DNA of 64,000 bases, taken from positions 1 to 64,000 of the IMG/VR virus record IMGVR_UViG_3300050821_003843; one strand, 5' to 3'. Below the pieces are notes generated by a model. It worked only from the letters and a program-made list of their open reading frames with translations. It searched no databases and was not told the DNA's origin. The stretch's first letter is position 1. Every line of letters begins with the position of its first letter. Made by a program: the position numbers and the translations under genes. Below are positions 48,521 to 58,222 of the stretch, one piece after another. The stretch comes from a virus.

Positions 48521-48817
48521 ATGAAAGTTGACGAACTGAAAGACCAGACTAAGAGGGTTGAGCGTGGAAGTGCAATTCAACAGACATTACAGCAGATCGC
48601 ACAAGAGTATAAAGTAGTTTCTTCGGCGGTGTGGGTGTGTGTTGCTAGTAATGAAATTAGATACTCACCCTCAATAGATCCGCCAACTATAGGTTATGCG
48701 GTTGGTGGCATTCCATATGAAGCAACCAAGAAGATGAGAGATGAATTGAGGCAAATTCTACTCAATCACCTACAGTCAAGAATCGACGCATTAAAAGCAG
48801 AATTCGACGCACTATGA
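48521..48817 (+). CDS. Protein of unknown function
   Basis: 98 residues, helical ends with a short beta centre (VVSSAVWVCVASNEIRYSPS). Overlaps the next gene by four bases. Confidence 0.48.
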   Translation: MKVDELKDQTKRVERGSAIQQTLQQIAQEYKVVSSAVWVCVASNEIRYSPSIDPPTIGYAVGGIPYEATKKMRDELRQILLNHLQSRIDALKAEFDAL

Positions 48818-49107
48818 GAACAAATCCACCAGTATTCACAGATCGTTACTACGTTGACAAAATCCAATTTGAACATGATGAACCTATCTATATTGTTCGT
48901 GATTGTATCACAGAAGAAGCGTTCCATTGTTGGACAACTGTGATTGAAGATGATGCACAAGGCGAATCGGCTAAGTTCACTATTCCATTTTTCATGAAAA
49001 TTGACGACACAAATCAACATAGCATTAGAGGATGTGCGTTCTGTTGTGCAACACTAGGATCAGCGATCAGTCTACTCCACAAACTTCAAGATGAGGCGTC
49101 AGCCTAA
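48814..49107 (+). CDS. Protein of unknown function
   Basis: 97 residues. Alternating strands and a Cys pair near the end (GCAFCCATLG). Its last base is the A of the portal gene's ATG, so it is coupled to it. Confidence 0.48.
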   Translation: MRTNPPVFTDRYYVDKIQFEHDEPIYIVRDCITEEAFHCWTTVIEDDAQGESAKFTIPFFMKIDDTNQHSIRGCAFCCATLGSAISLLHKLQDEASA

Positions 49108-51608
49108 TGGAACAATCGAGTAACGGACATACAGACACGAATCAACAGCGTGCAGATGCGTTGAATAAATCTTTTCCATTCAGTGGTAGTCAACCAGTCA
49201 ACAATGAGGATTATTCTGCAACGTCAATGGCCGATCAGTTAGTCGCCAATCACATCATGTCACGATTCAACTGGATGGCACAAATGTTGTTACCTGGTCG
49301 TGACATCTATAAAGAATGTGGTTATCCTCCGTGTGGTGAGGCAATCCCCGCACAACTCTATCGTGACATGTACGACCGTGATGCCTTGAGCGCTCGTGTC
49401 GTGCAGGTATTACCAAAGGAATCATGGCAGGTACAGCCAGCGATCTATGAAGATGAAGACCCAGAAGTCGAAACAGCATTTGAAACAGCATGGCAGGAAC
49501 TGCATCGTACACTGAGGGGTAATAGTCTGTATCAAGATGAACAGTGTTCTCCTATTTGGGATTACTTGTTACGGGCTGATATTCTGTCTGGTATTGGTCA
49601 TTATGGCGTGTTGCTACTCGGTATCGACGACGGCCAGCCCCTTGACCACCCACTTGAGGCATTCAGGGGTTTCGACTCACAACAACCCGGTACAGAGGGT
49701 TTACACGGTCCTGAACCACTACGGGGCGATGCGCAAGGCTACGACACGTTCACCACGAAGCAACTTGATGAGCAGGGCGTGCCATCCTTTGCCACACCCG
49801 TTCCATTTAATGTGAAATCAGCAACTAAAGACAGTACAGAGGAATCTGTTGGCGGTAAGGGCACAAGTAAACTTATCTATCTAAAGGTATTCGATGAAAC
49901 GCTGGCACAAATCACTAGATATGAACGCGATCCACACAATCCAAGATTTGGCCTTCCCCAAATGTACCTACTCACGTTCAATGACCCGAGGAACGATCCT
50001 AGTGGTGGTGCTGGTCTGCCTGTTGCTTCTGCTCATTGTCACTGGTCACGTATCATTCACATTGCAGACAATACAGGCTCCAATGACGTCCTAGGCTACC
50101 CGAGAATGAAACAAGTGTTCAATCGCTTGTGGGACGCCTTTAAGACATATGGCGCATCAGGTGAGGGATTCTGGCAAATGGCTTTTGCCATGTTGTCATT
50201 GGAAACGAATCCCGCATTAGGCGCTGACTTCAAAATAGACCAGGATGCATTAAGGGAACAATTACAGAAGTTGAGAAGTGGATTTCAACGTCACTTGGTT
50301 ACCGCGGGGATGACAGCAAAAACACTGCCTCCCGCATTGAGTGACCCAACACCGTACATCAACATCTTCATTGAAGCAATTTGTATCTTTCTAGGCTGTC
50401 CTGTTCGTGTGTTTAAGGGGAGTGAGCGTGGTGAACTTGCTTCTACTCAGGATGACTCAAGTTGGAATGATAGGCTACGTCATCGACAGATATTCTATCT
50501 AACGCCGAAGATTTTAGTACCATTTATTGATCGTTTGATTACTGCTGGAGTGTTGCCTAAACCAAAAGGCTACTCGGTGGTGTGGCCAGACTTGGAAGCA
50601 TTGTCGGATAAGGATCGTGCGACCATTGCACTACAGAGCACACAAGCCCTAGCAGCCTACATTGCTGGTCAGTGTGAAAACGCCATGACACTGTTGGACT
50701 TCTATGTCAACATCATGAAAATTCCACATGAACTAGCCGTACAGATTGTTGACTCAGCCCAAGCGGCACAAGATGCAGAAGAACAGCAGACGATTGAAGC
50801 AGAACCCACAATCGAGGAACAACAGGCACAGACAGACGCGAGTGTACCAACACATGAAAAAGAAGCAGCATTGACTGATGCTGGTGACACGCAAAATACA
50901 GAATTAGCGTTTAACAACTGGGCTAAGTGGAATGCAGAACATCGTGGCAATGGCATTTCTGGTACGGCCATTCAACTCGGCGAGGTTGCCAAAGTTAAAA
51001 ACACCAAAAAATCTCATATGGAGGCTGCTGAAGCGCACGATAAAGCCTCAAGTCAATTTCATAAGAGTGGCGATGAGAAACTTGCTAGGATGCATCATTT
51101 AGAAAAATGGAGACATATAGATCACGTCAACAAAATGGACTCCATGCCAAAGAAAGATAAAATTAAAGGTGGCGTAGTCCATGTGACGGCTGAAAGGGCA
51201 ATATCTCACACATTACATGTAGGAAATGTAGAAGTTCCTAATGGTGAACTCAGTAAGATGGTTAAGTTACCATTAGAAGAGCATAAATTTGGCGGGGCGT
51301 CTATTGGTGAGCATGGTAATGGACACAATCATTTAAACTCGATGAAGACTCGTGCTACTTCTAAAGGTGTTCGAGACGCATTGATTGAACAGGGATGGCA
51401 ACACACACATACGCACAACCTACCTAGTGCCGCTGGTGGTAAGAACCATCAAGAGGGGTTTGTTAAAGGTGGTCATGTTCTAACAACTGTAGATGTCGGT
51501 TACGGAGACACAACCTTAAGAGTCAGTAAAAAACCAGCAGGGGTCCAAAATTATGACACAACACACGAGAAGGTATTAGCAGAACAAGATGGTGACACTC
51601 AAGAATAG
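49107..51608 (+). CDS. Portal protein with extra C-terminal domain
   Basis: 833 residues, longer than usual portals (about 450-550). Residues about 30-560 match the DUF1073-type portal: LSARVVQVLPKESWQVQPAI, GIGHYGVLLLGIDDG, and VFKGSERGELASTQDDSSWN. The C-terminal ~230 residues are an added part: an Ala/His helical repeat (HMEAAEAHDKASSQFHKSGD), then a His/Gly-rich region (GEHGNGHNHLNSMKTRATSK). The portal forms the ring through which DNA enters; the extra domain could be internal cargo or a head-inside factor. Confidence 0.8.
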   Translation: MEQSSNGHTDTNQQRADALNKSFPFSGSQPVNNEDYSATSMADQLVANHIMSRFNWMAQMLLPGRDIYKECGYPPCGEAIPAQLYRDMYDRDALSARVVQVLPKESWQVQPAIYEDEDPEVETAFETAWQELHRTLRGNSLYQDEQCSPIWDYLLRADILSGIGHYGVLLLGIDDGQPLDHPLEAFRGFDSQQPGTEGLHGPEPLRGDAQGYDTFTTKQLDEQGVPSFATPVPFNVKSATKDSTEESVGGKGTSKLIYLKVFDETLAQITRYERDPHNPRFGLPQMYLLTFNDPRNDPSGGAGLPVASAHCHWSRIIHIADNTGSNDVLGYPRMKQVFNRLWDAFKTYGASGEGFWQMAFAMLSLETNPALGADFKIDQDALREQLQKLRSGFQRHLVTAGMTAKTLPPALSDPTPYINIFIEAICIFLGCPVRVFKGSERGELASTQDDSSWNDRLRHRQIFYLTPKILVPFIDRLITAGVLPKPKGYSVVWPDLEALSDKDRATIALQSTQALAAYIAGQCENAMTLLDFYVNIMKIPHELAVQIVDSAQAAQDAEEQQTIEAEPTIEEQQAQTDASVPTHEKEAALTDAGDTQNTELAFNNWAKWNAEHRGNGISGTAIQLGEVAKVKNTKKSHMEAAEAHDKASSQFHKSGDEKLARMHHLEKWRHIDHVNKMDSMPKKDKIKGGVVHVTAERAISHTLHVGNVEVPNGELSKMVKLPLEEHKFGGASIGEHGNGHNHLNSMKTRATSKGVRDALIEQGWQHTHTHNLPSAAGGKNHQEGFVKGGHVLTTVDVGYGDTTLRVSKKPAGVQNYDTTHEKVLAEQDGDTQE

Positions 51609-51616
51609 GATAGCTG

Positions 51617-51775
51617 ATGTCTGAATCTGATAAGGCAAACTTAGACCAACAGTTAGCACAATTGAGGGATGGATTACCTCGATTCTGGTTTGCAATCTAT
51701 CAGGGTTGTTTGGATGCTGGTTTCAGTGAAGCACAAGCAATGCTCATTGTGTTGGAGTTTGTTAGAAAGAATTGA
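51617..51775 (+). CDS. Small protein, unknown function
   Basis: 52 residues starting MSESDKANLDQQLAQLRDGL. Mostly helical; FSEAQAMLIVLEFVRKN resembles a short helix-turn-helix. Located between portal and MuF genes with 8- and 3-base gaps. Confidence 0.52.
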   Translation: MSESDKANLDQQLAQLRDGLPRFWFAIYQGCLDAGFSEAQAMLIVLEFVRKN

Positions 51776-51778
51776 CTG

Positions 51779-53998
51779 ATGTCTCTACTGGTTGCCAAAA
51801 AACCTAAACGTACTACCTCGAATCCTCTCAAGTACGACCCAAGTGGTACAGGTCAGATCCGTCGTCAATTCATGCGACAGATAGAAGCCAAGTTCAAGGA
51901 ACTGAATCGTCGTGTCTACCAACGGTTAGTCAATGAACATCAGTATGGATTAACACAGAACTATGATCCAGCACAACCACGAGTACCAGCGGGTTCGCCA
52001 GAAGGTGGGGTTGTTTGGAGTGTCGTCATTAACAATGTGAAATCAGAGTTCTATGGTTGGAACTATGAGATCGTAGCAAATTCTCCATACGATTTCCCAC
52101 AGTCAGAAAACTACCTGTCTCAGTTCAAACAATGGTTACTGAAGCAGATGAGTGAGTTGTTCTATAATGAGGATGAGAATTCATGGTGGAGGGAATATAT
52201 TGCAAAGGGTTGGCAACTTGGCGCAGCGAAGGTGTATAACGCTTGGAAATCACCAAGTGAGTTTCTCAAGTCATCGTTTAACGTACCTGTCTCGGTCAAC
52301 AAGGTAAAACTCCTCGCAGCACGAGTATTCACAGAACTGGAAAACGTCACACAAGACATGGCAACTAAGATGAGTCGTGAACTTGTGGATGGATTGATTC
52401 AGGGCATGTCACCACGCGAAGTGGCTCGAAACATGTCGAAGTCGATCGAGGGGATCAGTAAAGCACGAGCGTTAGCGATTGCTCGCACGGAAGTTGTTAG
52501 ATCGCACGCTAATGGACAATTGGATACGTTAGAGCAACTGGGGATGCAGCATGTGGGCGTTGCAGTGGAGTGGTCAACATCCGGGTTAGGGATGACTAGA
52601 AAGAAGAACCCAAGTCCTTGCCCAATTTGCGCACCGATGCAAGGTGTGGTGTTCACGCTCGAAGAAGCTAGAGGTATGATCCCTAGACATCCAAATTGTC
52701 TTTGTTCCCTGATTCCGGCCAATGTAGGGGAGGACGGTAAGGGTCAAATTCGCTCGTTTAAAGGCGTGTCAGCGGCTTTAGGCAAAAGTGTCAGGGCTGA
52801 AATACCCAAGCGGTCAAAACGCACTGTAGCGACTCAGGCGAAGTTATCACGATGGGCAGGTGCAACGGCAAAGGTCAGTAAATCACGACCTGAATCAATT
52901 TTGAATATGGAACTGATTGATAACCTGAATCCATACCACGATGCACAAGGGAGATTCTGTTCTAAAGAGAATGCTGTCAACTGGCATGAGATTAAATATC
53001 AACGTACAGAACCTATCTACACTCGCCCACAAAGTAAGCACGTAGACGAAGTGACTCACAAAGCGTTGATAGATGCGGAACTTGCCCAACAGGGCGGTGG
53101 TATTGCTGACAAAGCAAATATGTTTCGAAGTGAGATGTCAAAGCACAATAAAGAACTCGAAGTGATTCGACAAAAACTTGTTAAGGACGTTGCTAGGCAT
53201 GAACGTGAAATTGCAAAGCATGGTGCTGAATTCAAACGAATCCTTGATGAACATTCCAAAGCATCTAACGTTGATGAGAAAAAAGCAAATAAGTTGAATC
53301 GTCAAGGTATCGCATCTCACAACCGACTATCAAAAGCACGTGAGAAACTGGAGTATGCTAAGGTAGAGGCACGTAACGCACTACTCGACCACATCGGTAC
53401 AAAAGATCCTGCCCCAGTCAAATTATGGGGATTGGCAGCGATGCCCGAATCGAGTGCCAAACGTGCATTAGAGGCTGCTGAGTGGTATGGGCAAATTTTA
53501 TCGAAGAAGGTAGTGAGTCGACCAGACAAGGGCTATCACAGTATCGACGCTTATCCAATTGAGGATGGTCGTTCCTTTGCACAAAACAAGTCTCAGAGTA
53601 AAGTTGATTTTGGTGTTGATCATGAAATCCATATGGCACACCATGCAGCAGTGGATATTCACATCCATGAGATTGGACATACAATCGAATTTGCTAATCC
53701 TAAAATCAATGACATGACATTAGGCTTTATTCACCATCGTGTTCAAGGCGAATTACCACAACCGTATCCATACGGTGATAAAGACGAAGTAGGATTTAAA
53801 GATGAGTTTGGTAAATCATTTTCAGGGCATGCTAACGCAATCTATGTTGGAAAACACTACGCATCAGGCGCAACTGAGATTCTAGCTATGGGGTTTCAGA
53901 AGTTGTACAACAATCCGGGTGAATTCGCCCATAAAGATCCAGAGTATTTCAAATTCCTAATTGGTGTATTAAGGGGGGATTTCAGTGAAAGGAAATAA
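51779..53998 (+). CDS. MuF-type head morphogenesis protein fused to a zincin-like domain
   Basis: 739 residues. The central MuF/SPP1 gp7 domain shows ARALAIARTEVVRSHANGQL, PSPCPICAPMQGVVF and HPNCLCSLIP. A junction NLNPYHDAQGRFCSKEN (about 381-397) leads into a helical spacer and then a metallopeptidase-like domain with H630-E-I-G-H634 and a candidate third ligand E700 (GATEILAMGF). MuF proteins enter the head and some carry C-terminal toxins or enzymes delivered with DNA. A protease on this scaffold would be a virion-delivered effector; delivery is inferred. Confidence 0.8.
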   Translation: MSLLVAKKPKRTTSNPLKYDPSGTGQIRRQFMRQIEAKFKELNRRVYQRLVNEHQYGLTQNYDPAQPRVPAGSPEGGVVWSVVINNVKSEFYGWNYEIVANSPYDFPQSENYLSQFKQWLLKQMSELFYNEDENSWWREYIAKGWQLGAAKVYNAWKSPSEFLKSSFNVPVSVNKVKLLAARVFTELENVTQDMATKMSRELVDGLIQGMSPREVARNMSKSIEGISKARALAIARTEVVRSHANGQLDTLEQLGMQHVGVAVEWSTSGLGMTRKKNPSPCPICAPMQGVVFTLEEARGMIPRHPNCLCSLIPANVGEDGKGQIRSFKGVSAALGKSVRAEIPKRSKRTVATQAKLSRWAGATAKVSKSRPESILNMELIDNLNPYHDAQGRFCSKENAVNWHEIKYQRTEPIYTRPQSKHVDEVTHKALIDAELAQQGGGIADKANMFRSEMSKHNKELEVIRQKLVKDVARHEREIAKHGAEFKRILDEHSKASNVDEKKANKLNRQGIASHNRLSKAREKLEYAKVEARNALLDHIGTKDPAPVKLWGLAAMPESSAKRALEAAEWYGQILSKKVVSRPDKGYHSIDAYPIEDGRSFAQNKSQSKVDFGVDHEIHMAHHAAVDIHIHEIGHTIEFANPKINDMTLGFIHHRVQGELPQPYPYGDKDEVGFKDEFGKSFSGHANAIYVGKHYASGATEILAMGFQKLYNNPGEFAHKDPEYFKFLIGVLRGDFSERK

Positions 53999-54242
53999 AG
54001 AACTCGGGGTGGTGAAAAAGGGTAGTAGTAAAATCGTATGGACTACGGATGGCTGGTATAGTGAGGAAGATAGGCAAGCCGCTGCTTTCTTAAACGCTGC
54101 TGGTATAGGAACAGAAGGTGTGAGTTCTATCTCACCAACGGCCTATTCTGATATTCTCATACAAGCAATGAACTTGATTCACGGTGATGGATTCAAGTGT
54201 TTTGTGAAATCCAGTTCTCAACCAGTTGGCACAGTGTACTAA
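53985..54242 (+). CDS. Small protein, unknown function
   Basis: 85 residues from GTG 53985 behind AGGGGGGATTTCA; overlaps the MuF gene by 14 bases. Its tight link to the metallopeptidase end of that gene is notable: it could be an inhibitor or chaperone for it, which is speculation. No family recognised. Confidence 0.5.
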   Translation: MKGNKELGVVKKGSSKIVWTTDGWYSEEDRQAAAFLNAAGIGTEGVSSISPTAYSDILIQAMNLIHGDGFKCFVKSSSQPVGTVY

Positions 54243-54261
54243 CATGAAAGAAAGTTGACAC

Positions 54262-54663
54262 ATGTTTCGCTTCATTAGAAAACTATGGGATTTGTTTTGG
54301 CTGTGGTTTGATAGAACTATACTGACTGATGATAAAGACCATGCTCGGATTGCTGAAGGAATGGTTGGGTATCAAGGCACAACGAGATCAGAAGTAGAAA
54401 AACAAACGCGCCTGTCATTTTCACCAGAAGAACTAGCAACGGTTGAAACACAATCCTCGCAGCAGGATTTGATTGACGTTGAGGAAATGAAGCCAGTAAG
54501 GAACATGGGCTTCGGTGAACGTGTGATTTGCACAGCCCCCAACGGTGAAAGATACTGGGTCTACCCGAAACAGCCAGATGAAGAACAACGCTATTCACAC
54601 AAGACCTATGAAGAGTTTATTCTTCAAGAATACCGACGATTAGGCTTAGAAAAACGAGTTTGA
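54262..54663 (+). CDS. Protein with N-terminal hydrophobic helix
   Basis: 133 residues; ATG behind GAAAGTTGACAC. MFRFIRKLWDLFWLWFDRTI is an amphipathic or membrane-anchoring start; the rest is charged with no known motif. Confidence 0.5.
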   Translation: MFRFIRKLWDLFWLWFDRTILTDDKDHARIAEGMVGYQGTTRSEVEKQTRLSFSPEELATVETQSSQQDLIDVEEMKPVRNMGFGERVICTAPNGERYWVYPKQPDEEQRYSHKTYEEFILQEYRRLGLEKRV

Positions 54664-54686
54664 AACGACACAAGTGGAGTATAGAT

Positions 54687-54947
54687 ATGTCAGTGACACA
54701 CATTGCCGGTCCAACAGTCACAGTAGGTCAAAGGAAGATACAGAGATGTTTAGTTTGTGGTGAAAAATTAGCAGACAACATCGACATTCTAAAAGGAATA
54801 GTCGCGTCACCAGATGTACCGCCAGAATACCTACAATGGCCTCCGGGTGACTTAGTCCAACAGGACGGTAATCGAACTTCTGTGATTCAACACGTTGATG
54901 GAACCGATTTGCCAGAAGATTGTTGTATTAACATGGTGGAGGAATAA
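54687..54947 (+). CDS. Small protein, unknown function
   Basis: 86 residues; start ATG 54687 with AGTGGAGTATAGAT. One Cys pair (CLVCGEKL) and an acidic Pro-rich end. An upstream TTG lacks a ribosome site. Confidence 0.48.
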   Translation: MSVTHIAGPTVTVGQRKIQRCLVCGEKLADNIDILKGIVASPDVPPEYLQWPPGDLVQQDGNRTSVIQHVDGTDLPEDCCINMVEE

Positions 54948-54951
54948 TCCA

Positions 54952-55212
54952 ATGGCAAGAGATGAGAATGGATTCACACCGACACAAGCAAGGATCGTGA
55001 ATGTACTCATAGATGGTACATGGCATCCTAAACGTGAGTTACTCTATGCAGTCGATGAACTGGCAGATGATGACAATCTACTACAGTACCATCTAAAGAA
55101 CATCAAACGTATCTTGAAGCCTCGAAACGAACACATTACGTTCCAAATTCATCCCACAATGGGCACGCTCTATATGCTGACTCGTGCCTTGTCTCCATCG
55201 AATATTGGTTAG
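54952..55212 (+). CDS. Winged-helix-like protein
   Basis: 86 residues behind GGAGGAATAATCC. FTPTQARIVNVLIDGTWHPK, then LQYHLKNIKRILKPRNEHI, fits a winged helix similar to response-regulator output domains. Located just before the head operon terminator, it may regulate late genes. Confidence 0.6.
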   Translation: MARDENGFTPTQARIVNVLIDGTWHPKRELLYAVDELADDDNLLQYHLKNIKRILKPRNEHITFQIHPTMGTLYMLTRALSPSNIG

Positions 55213-55273
55213 CGGTTCGCCGTAGTTTTTACAGACAGCTATTTCAACCGCCCGAAGTTACCTGTATCACTGG

Positions 55274-55307
55274 ACCCCTAGTAGCTATTTTGCTCTGGGG
55301 GTTTTTT
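55274..55307 (+). terminator. Terminator overlapping the next gene's ribosome site
   Basis: ACCCC-TAG-TAGC, loop, GCT-CTG-GGGGT then a run of six T. The T-run ends one base before the GTG start at 55309, and the GGGGG arm is the only Shine-Dalgarno-like stretch for that gene. Confidence 0.65.
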
Positions 55308-55308
55308 C

Positions 55309-58173
55309 GTGCAGATACACAATTCAAATCCTGAAGGTCACAATCAGTATTCCAATGTGTCTAAAGTTGCCGCTAAAGACCATATCCATGATACTGGCAA
55401 AAATGGGGTGGTTAGTTATCTAGTAAACAAGCCAGATAGTTATTACCACAGAAAAACCGGCACGTTAGAGGCAGTTAGAGGGGGTCGACTGCGTTTATTG
55501 ATGCAGACTGAAGATAAGCACGGCAACAAAACTCAAACATCTTGGCACTTCTATCCACATGAATTGACACTTCACAAAGTCACTCCAATTACAAATCGAG
55601 AATTACCACAATTAGAATATCTTGTACAGAACCTGTCTAATGCCAAGTATAGACATGAGACGCTAAACGGTCGTAAACACATCGTTGTCCCCATGACGAT
55701 GATTGTTCCCGGAGTTCTCAACGGTTCTAAGGGTTCTTTATTTTACCCCGAAGAGGAAGTTGGTAAAGATCCAACACCTTGGAACGGGATGCCGATTACC
55801 GTCTATCACCCGATTCGTAACGGGAAGAACGTCAGCGCTAAGACTGACGGTATTCTCGATGAACAAGGGATAGGTGAAGTTCGCAAAGCCAAGACCGATG
55901 GTAAACTCCGTGCAGAAGCGTGGATTGACATCGACAAAGCGAATAAGGTTGACCCACGTGTGATTCAAAATATCCAACGTGGTTTACCAACCGAAATCTC
56001 GACTGGGCTCTATACCAAAAACTCGCCAGCGCCCAAGGGGTCACACCACAACGGCAAACCCTACGAATGGATTGCTCGTGAGTATAGACCTGACCACTTG
56101 GCGATTCTACCTGACCAAAAAGGAGCATGTAGTGTGAATGACGGTTGTGGATTGGGCGTGAATGCTGAAGTAGATGAAGAGCCAATTGACAACGATTGGG
56201 CTAAATCATTGTTCCCAACAGGGGAGAAGGAGTTTGTCTTGAAGCGGTTAGAAACTAATTCCAACCCAGAGGGGCATAATCAGTGGACGCATGGTGGTGT
56301 AACTGTCCATTTTTCTGGTGACACCTTCAAAGCTAAAGCATCTTTGAAAGACAAGGGCTTTAAATACGATGGTGACAATAAGAGATGGAGTAAAGATTTC
56401 GTAAAGGGACAGCATCCATTACATGTAAATTCACTCCATGATGCCAAAGGCAACTTTCAAGACACGCCAGAAGGTATGCATAAGACAATCAAGTATCTTG
56501 CCAAGTCAGATAAAGTTCACATGGAATTGGAGCATCATCCAGTGTCAAATCAAGAACTAGAAATTAACTCATTCTCAGATTACAAGTGTTCTGGCGCTGA
56601 ATGCAAGATGAAGTCTGAAACGGCTAACGCTCACTCAGAACTCGCAGATAAGACCGAACGTGAGAGTGACCATGCGAAAGCTGCGAGGATGCATCAAGAT
56701 GCCAGTGCAGCATACATGAGTCACGAATCAGGTGCGAAGGTTGATAAAGCAGCAGAGCACAGTACAAAAGCCGCAGAACATGCTGAAAAGGCTGGTACTA
56801 GCTTTGTGTCGTACAACGAAGAACACGAAGAAGTTGAGAATGGTGGTCCAGGTAGTGGCCCACATCCACATATTGCTCTAGCTGTAGCTCATGCAAGAAC
56901 TGCTTTGAACTACACTAGCGGACATCATACTGATAGTGACGTCTATGGTGCTCGTCTAAAAAATGCTAAATCAGGAGTCAGCCTTTCTGAAGTCGCTCAA
57001 ACAGCCTCTCATTCAGCCCTAAAAGATAAAACTAGCTTGGGACACGACAAAGCAGCTTATGCGCATAATGAGGCAATGCAGACACATTCAAAAGCAATGG
57101 TTTTGCATGCCGATTCTGGTGCAGGCCACAAAGAAGCCTATCTTGCTCATGAAAAAGCCAGAGATTCACATTCGATTATGAAAAAATTCCATAGAGGTGC
57201 TTCTGCTTCACTGTCACACAATTCACAGGAACCAGATATGGATTTTGCAAATAACGGTGGACCCGGATCAGGACCACATCCCGGACAGATACACTCAATC
57301 AGTCATTTAGCTAATGAGAAATCTACGGCGGCTGATAATGCAACAAACAAGTTCAGAGCTAATTCTTCTATTGCAAATAAGCAAACAGCAATAGAGCACC
57401 ACCAGACCGCGTTGTCTCTTCATAAGATGTCAAAAGAAGGACATAAGGAACTTGGTAATAAAGGATTGAGGGAACATCATTCTGCACAGGTTCTTCATCA
57501 CACAAAACAACTCGCATACTTGTCAAAAGCTCCAACAAACAATTCCGACGATCCTGAAGGTTCGTCATTTAACTCCAATGAAGAAGGAGAAACTATGGCG
57601 AAACTGACGGCCAATCAACGAAGTCAGATTATCAACAAACTCACGTCAGACAAGGGGTGTGGTTGCTATACGGCAAACGATGCTGATTATCTGCAATCAC
57701 AATCTGATGAACGACTGAACGAACTTGCTATCAATGCTGAAGAGCATTTGACACACAATGAAGAAAGGGAAGAGCCAGTGGCTAAGGTAATGACAGCACA
57801 AGAATACATGGACGCAGCCCCACCAGAAATCCAGCAGATCATTGCAAATGCGGCTGAGATCATGCGTACCGAAAAGGCTGGCATCATTGCCAAGCTGGTG
57901 GCAAACATCAGTGACGCAGCGAAGAAAGCATCAATGACCACGATGCTAGAATCGAAGACGTTACCAGAAGTTAAAACCTATGCCGAACTGGCTGAATTGG
58001 CTGCGCCTAAGCCTGTCGAAAATACGCGACGTACTGTCTATGGTCCATTGGGTAATACTCCAATCGTGACGGATAATGCTGGTAAGGATACCGATGCCGA
58101 AGAAATGACTCCATCACGATTCGATTGGAATGAAGTGGCACGGATTCCCGGCTTGGCAACCTCCAAGAACTGA
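55309..58173 (+). CDS. Prohead protease/scaffold polyprotein (DUF2213-like)
   Basis: 954 residues from GTG. About 90-300 is the protease-like domain (MIVPGVLNGSKGSLFYPEEE, TPWNGMPITVYHPIRNGKNV, GLPTEISTGLYTKN, EYRPDHLAILPD). Repeated accessory modules follow: NSNPEGHNQ at 5-13 and 317-325; NGGPGSGPHP near 511 and 650; and several Ala/His helical repeats. From residue 763 the sequence is a scaffold-like helical domain. The gene precedes decoration and capsid genes as expected. It should cut scaffold and capsid precursors. Confidence 0.75.
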   Translation: MQIHNSNPEGHNQYSNVSKVAAKDHIHDTGKNGVVSYLVNKPDSYYHRKTGTLEAVRGGRLRLLMQTEDKHGNKTQTSWHFYPHELTLHKVTPITNRELPQLEYLVQNLSNAKYRHETLNGRKHIVVPMTMIVPGVLNGSKGSLFYPEEEVGKDPTPWNGMPITVYHPIRNGKNVSAKTDGILDEQGIGEVRKAKTDGKLRAEAWIDIDKANKVDPRVIQNIQRGLPTEISTGLYTKNSPAPKGSHHNGKPYEWIAREYRPDHLAILPDQKGACSVNDGCGLGVNAEVDEEPIDNDWAKSLFPTGEKEFVLKRLETNSNPEGHNQWTHGGVTVHFSGDTFKAKASLKDKGFKYDGDNKRWSKDFVKGQHPLHVNSLHDAKGNFQDTPEGMHKTIKYLAKSDKVHMELEHHPVSNQELEINSFSDYKCSGAECKMKSETANAHSELADKTERESDHAKAARMHQDASAAYMSHESGAKVDKAAEHSTKAAEHAEKAGTSFVSYNEEHEEVENGGPGSGPHPHIALAVAHARTALNYTSGHHTDSDVYGARLKNAKSGVSLSEVAQTASHSALKDKTSLGHDKAAYAHNEAMQTHSKAMVLHADSGAGHKEAYLAHEKARDSHSIMKKFHRGASASLSHNSQEPDMDFANNGGPGSGPHPGQIHSISHLANEKSTAADNATNKFRANSSIANKQTAIEHHQTALSLHKMSKEGHKELGNKGLREHHSAQVLHHTKQLAYLSKAPTNNSDDPEGSSFNSNEEGETMAKLTANQRSQIINKLTSDKGCGCYTANDADYLQSQSDERLNELAINAEEHLTHNEEREEPVAKVMTAQEYMDAAPPEIQQIIANAAEIMRTEKAGIIAKLVANISDAAKKASMTTMLESKTLPEVKTYAELAELAAPKPVENTRRTVYGPLGNTPIVTDNAGKDTDAEEMTPSRFDWNEVARIPGLATSKN
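57595..58173 (+). CDS. Nested scaffold protein, internal start
   Basis: An in-frame ATG at 57595 follows AAGAAGGAGAAACT, a strong Shine-Dalgarno at 5-base spacing. It would yield the last 192 residues alone: helical, acidic, with IMRTEKAGIIAKLVANISDA. Nested scaffold genes inside the protease gene are known in other phages (lambda C/Nu3). The start is in the right place at the end of the accessory repeats. Confidence 0.65.
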   Translation: MAKLTANQRSQIINKLTSDKGCGCYTANDADYLQSQSDERLNELAINAEEHLTHNEEREEPVAKVMTAQEYMDAAPPEIQQIIANAAEIMRTEKAGIIAKLVANISDAAKKASMTTMLESKTLPEVKTYAELAELAAPKPVENTRRTVYGPLGNTPIVTDNAGKDTDAEEMTPSRFDWNEVARIPGLATSKN

Positions 58174-58222
58174 TTTCACCCTTTGTGGTTTTCTGTTTAT
58201 TCAACTTTAGTAGGAGATAACG

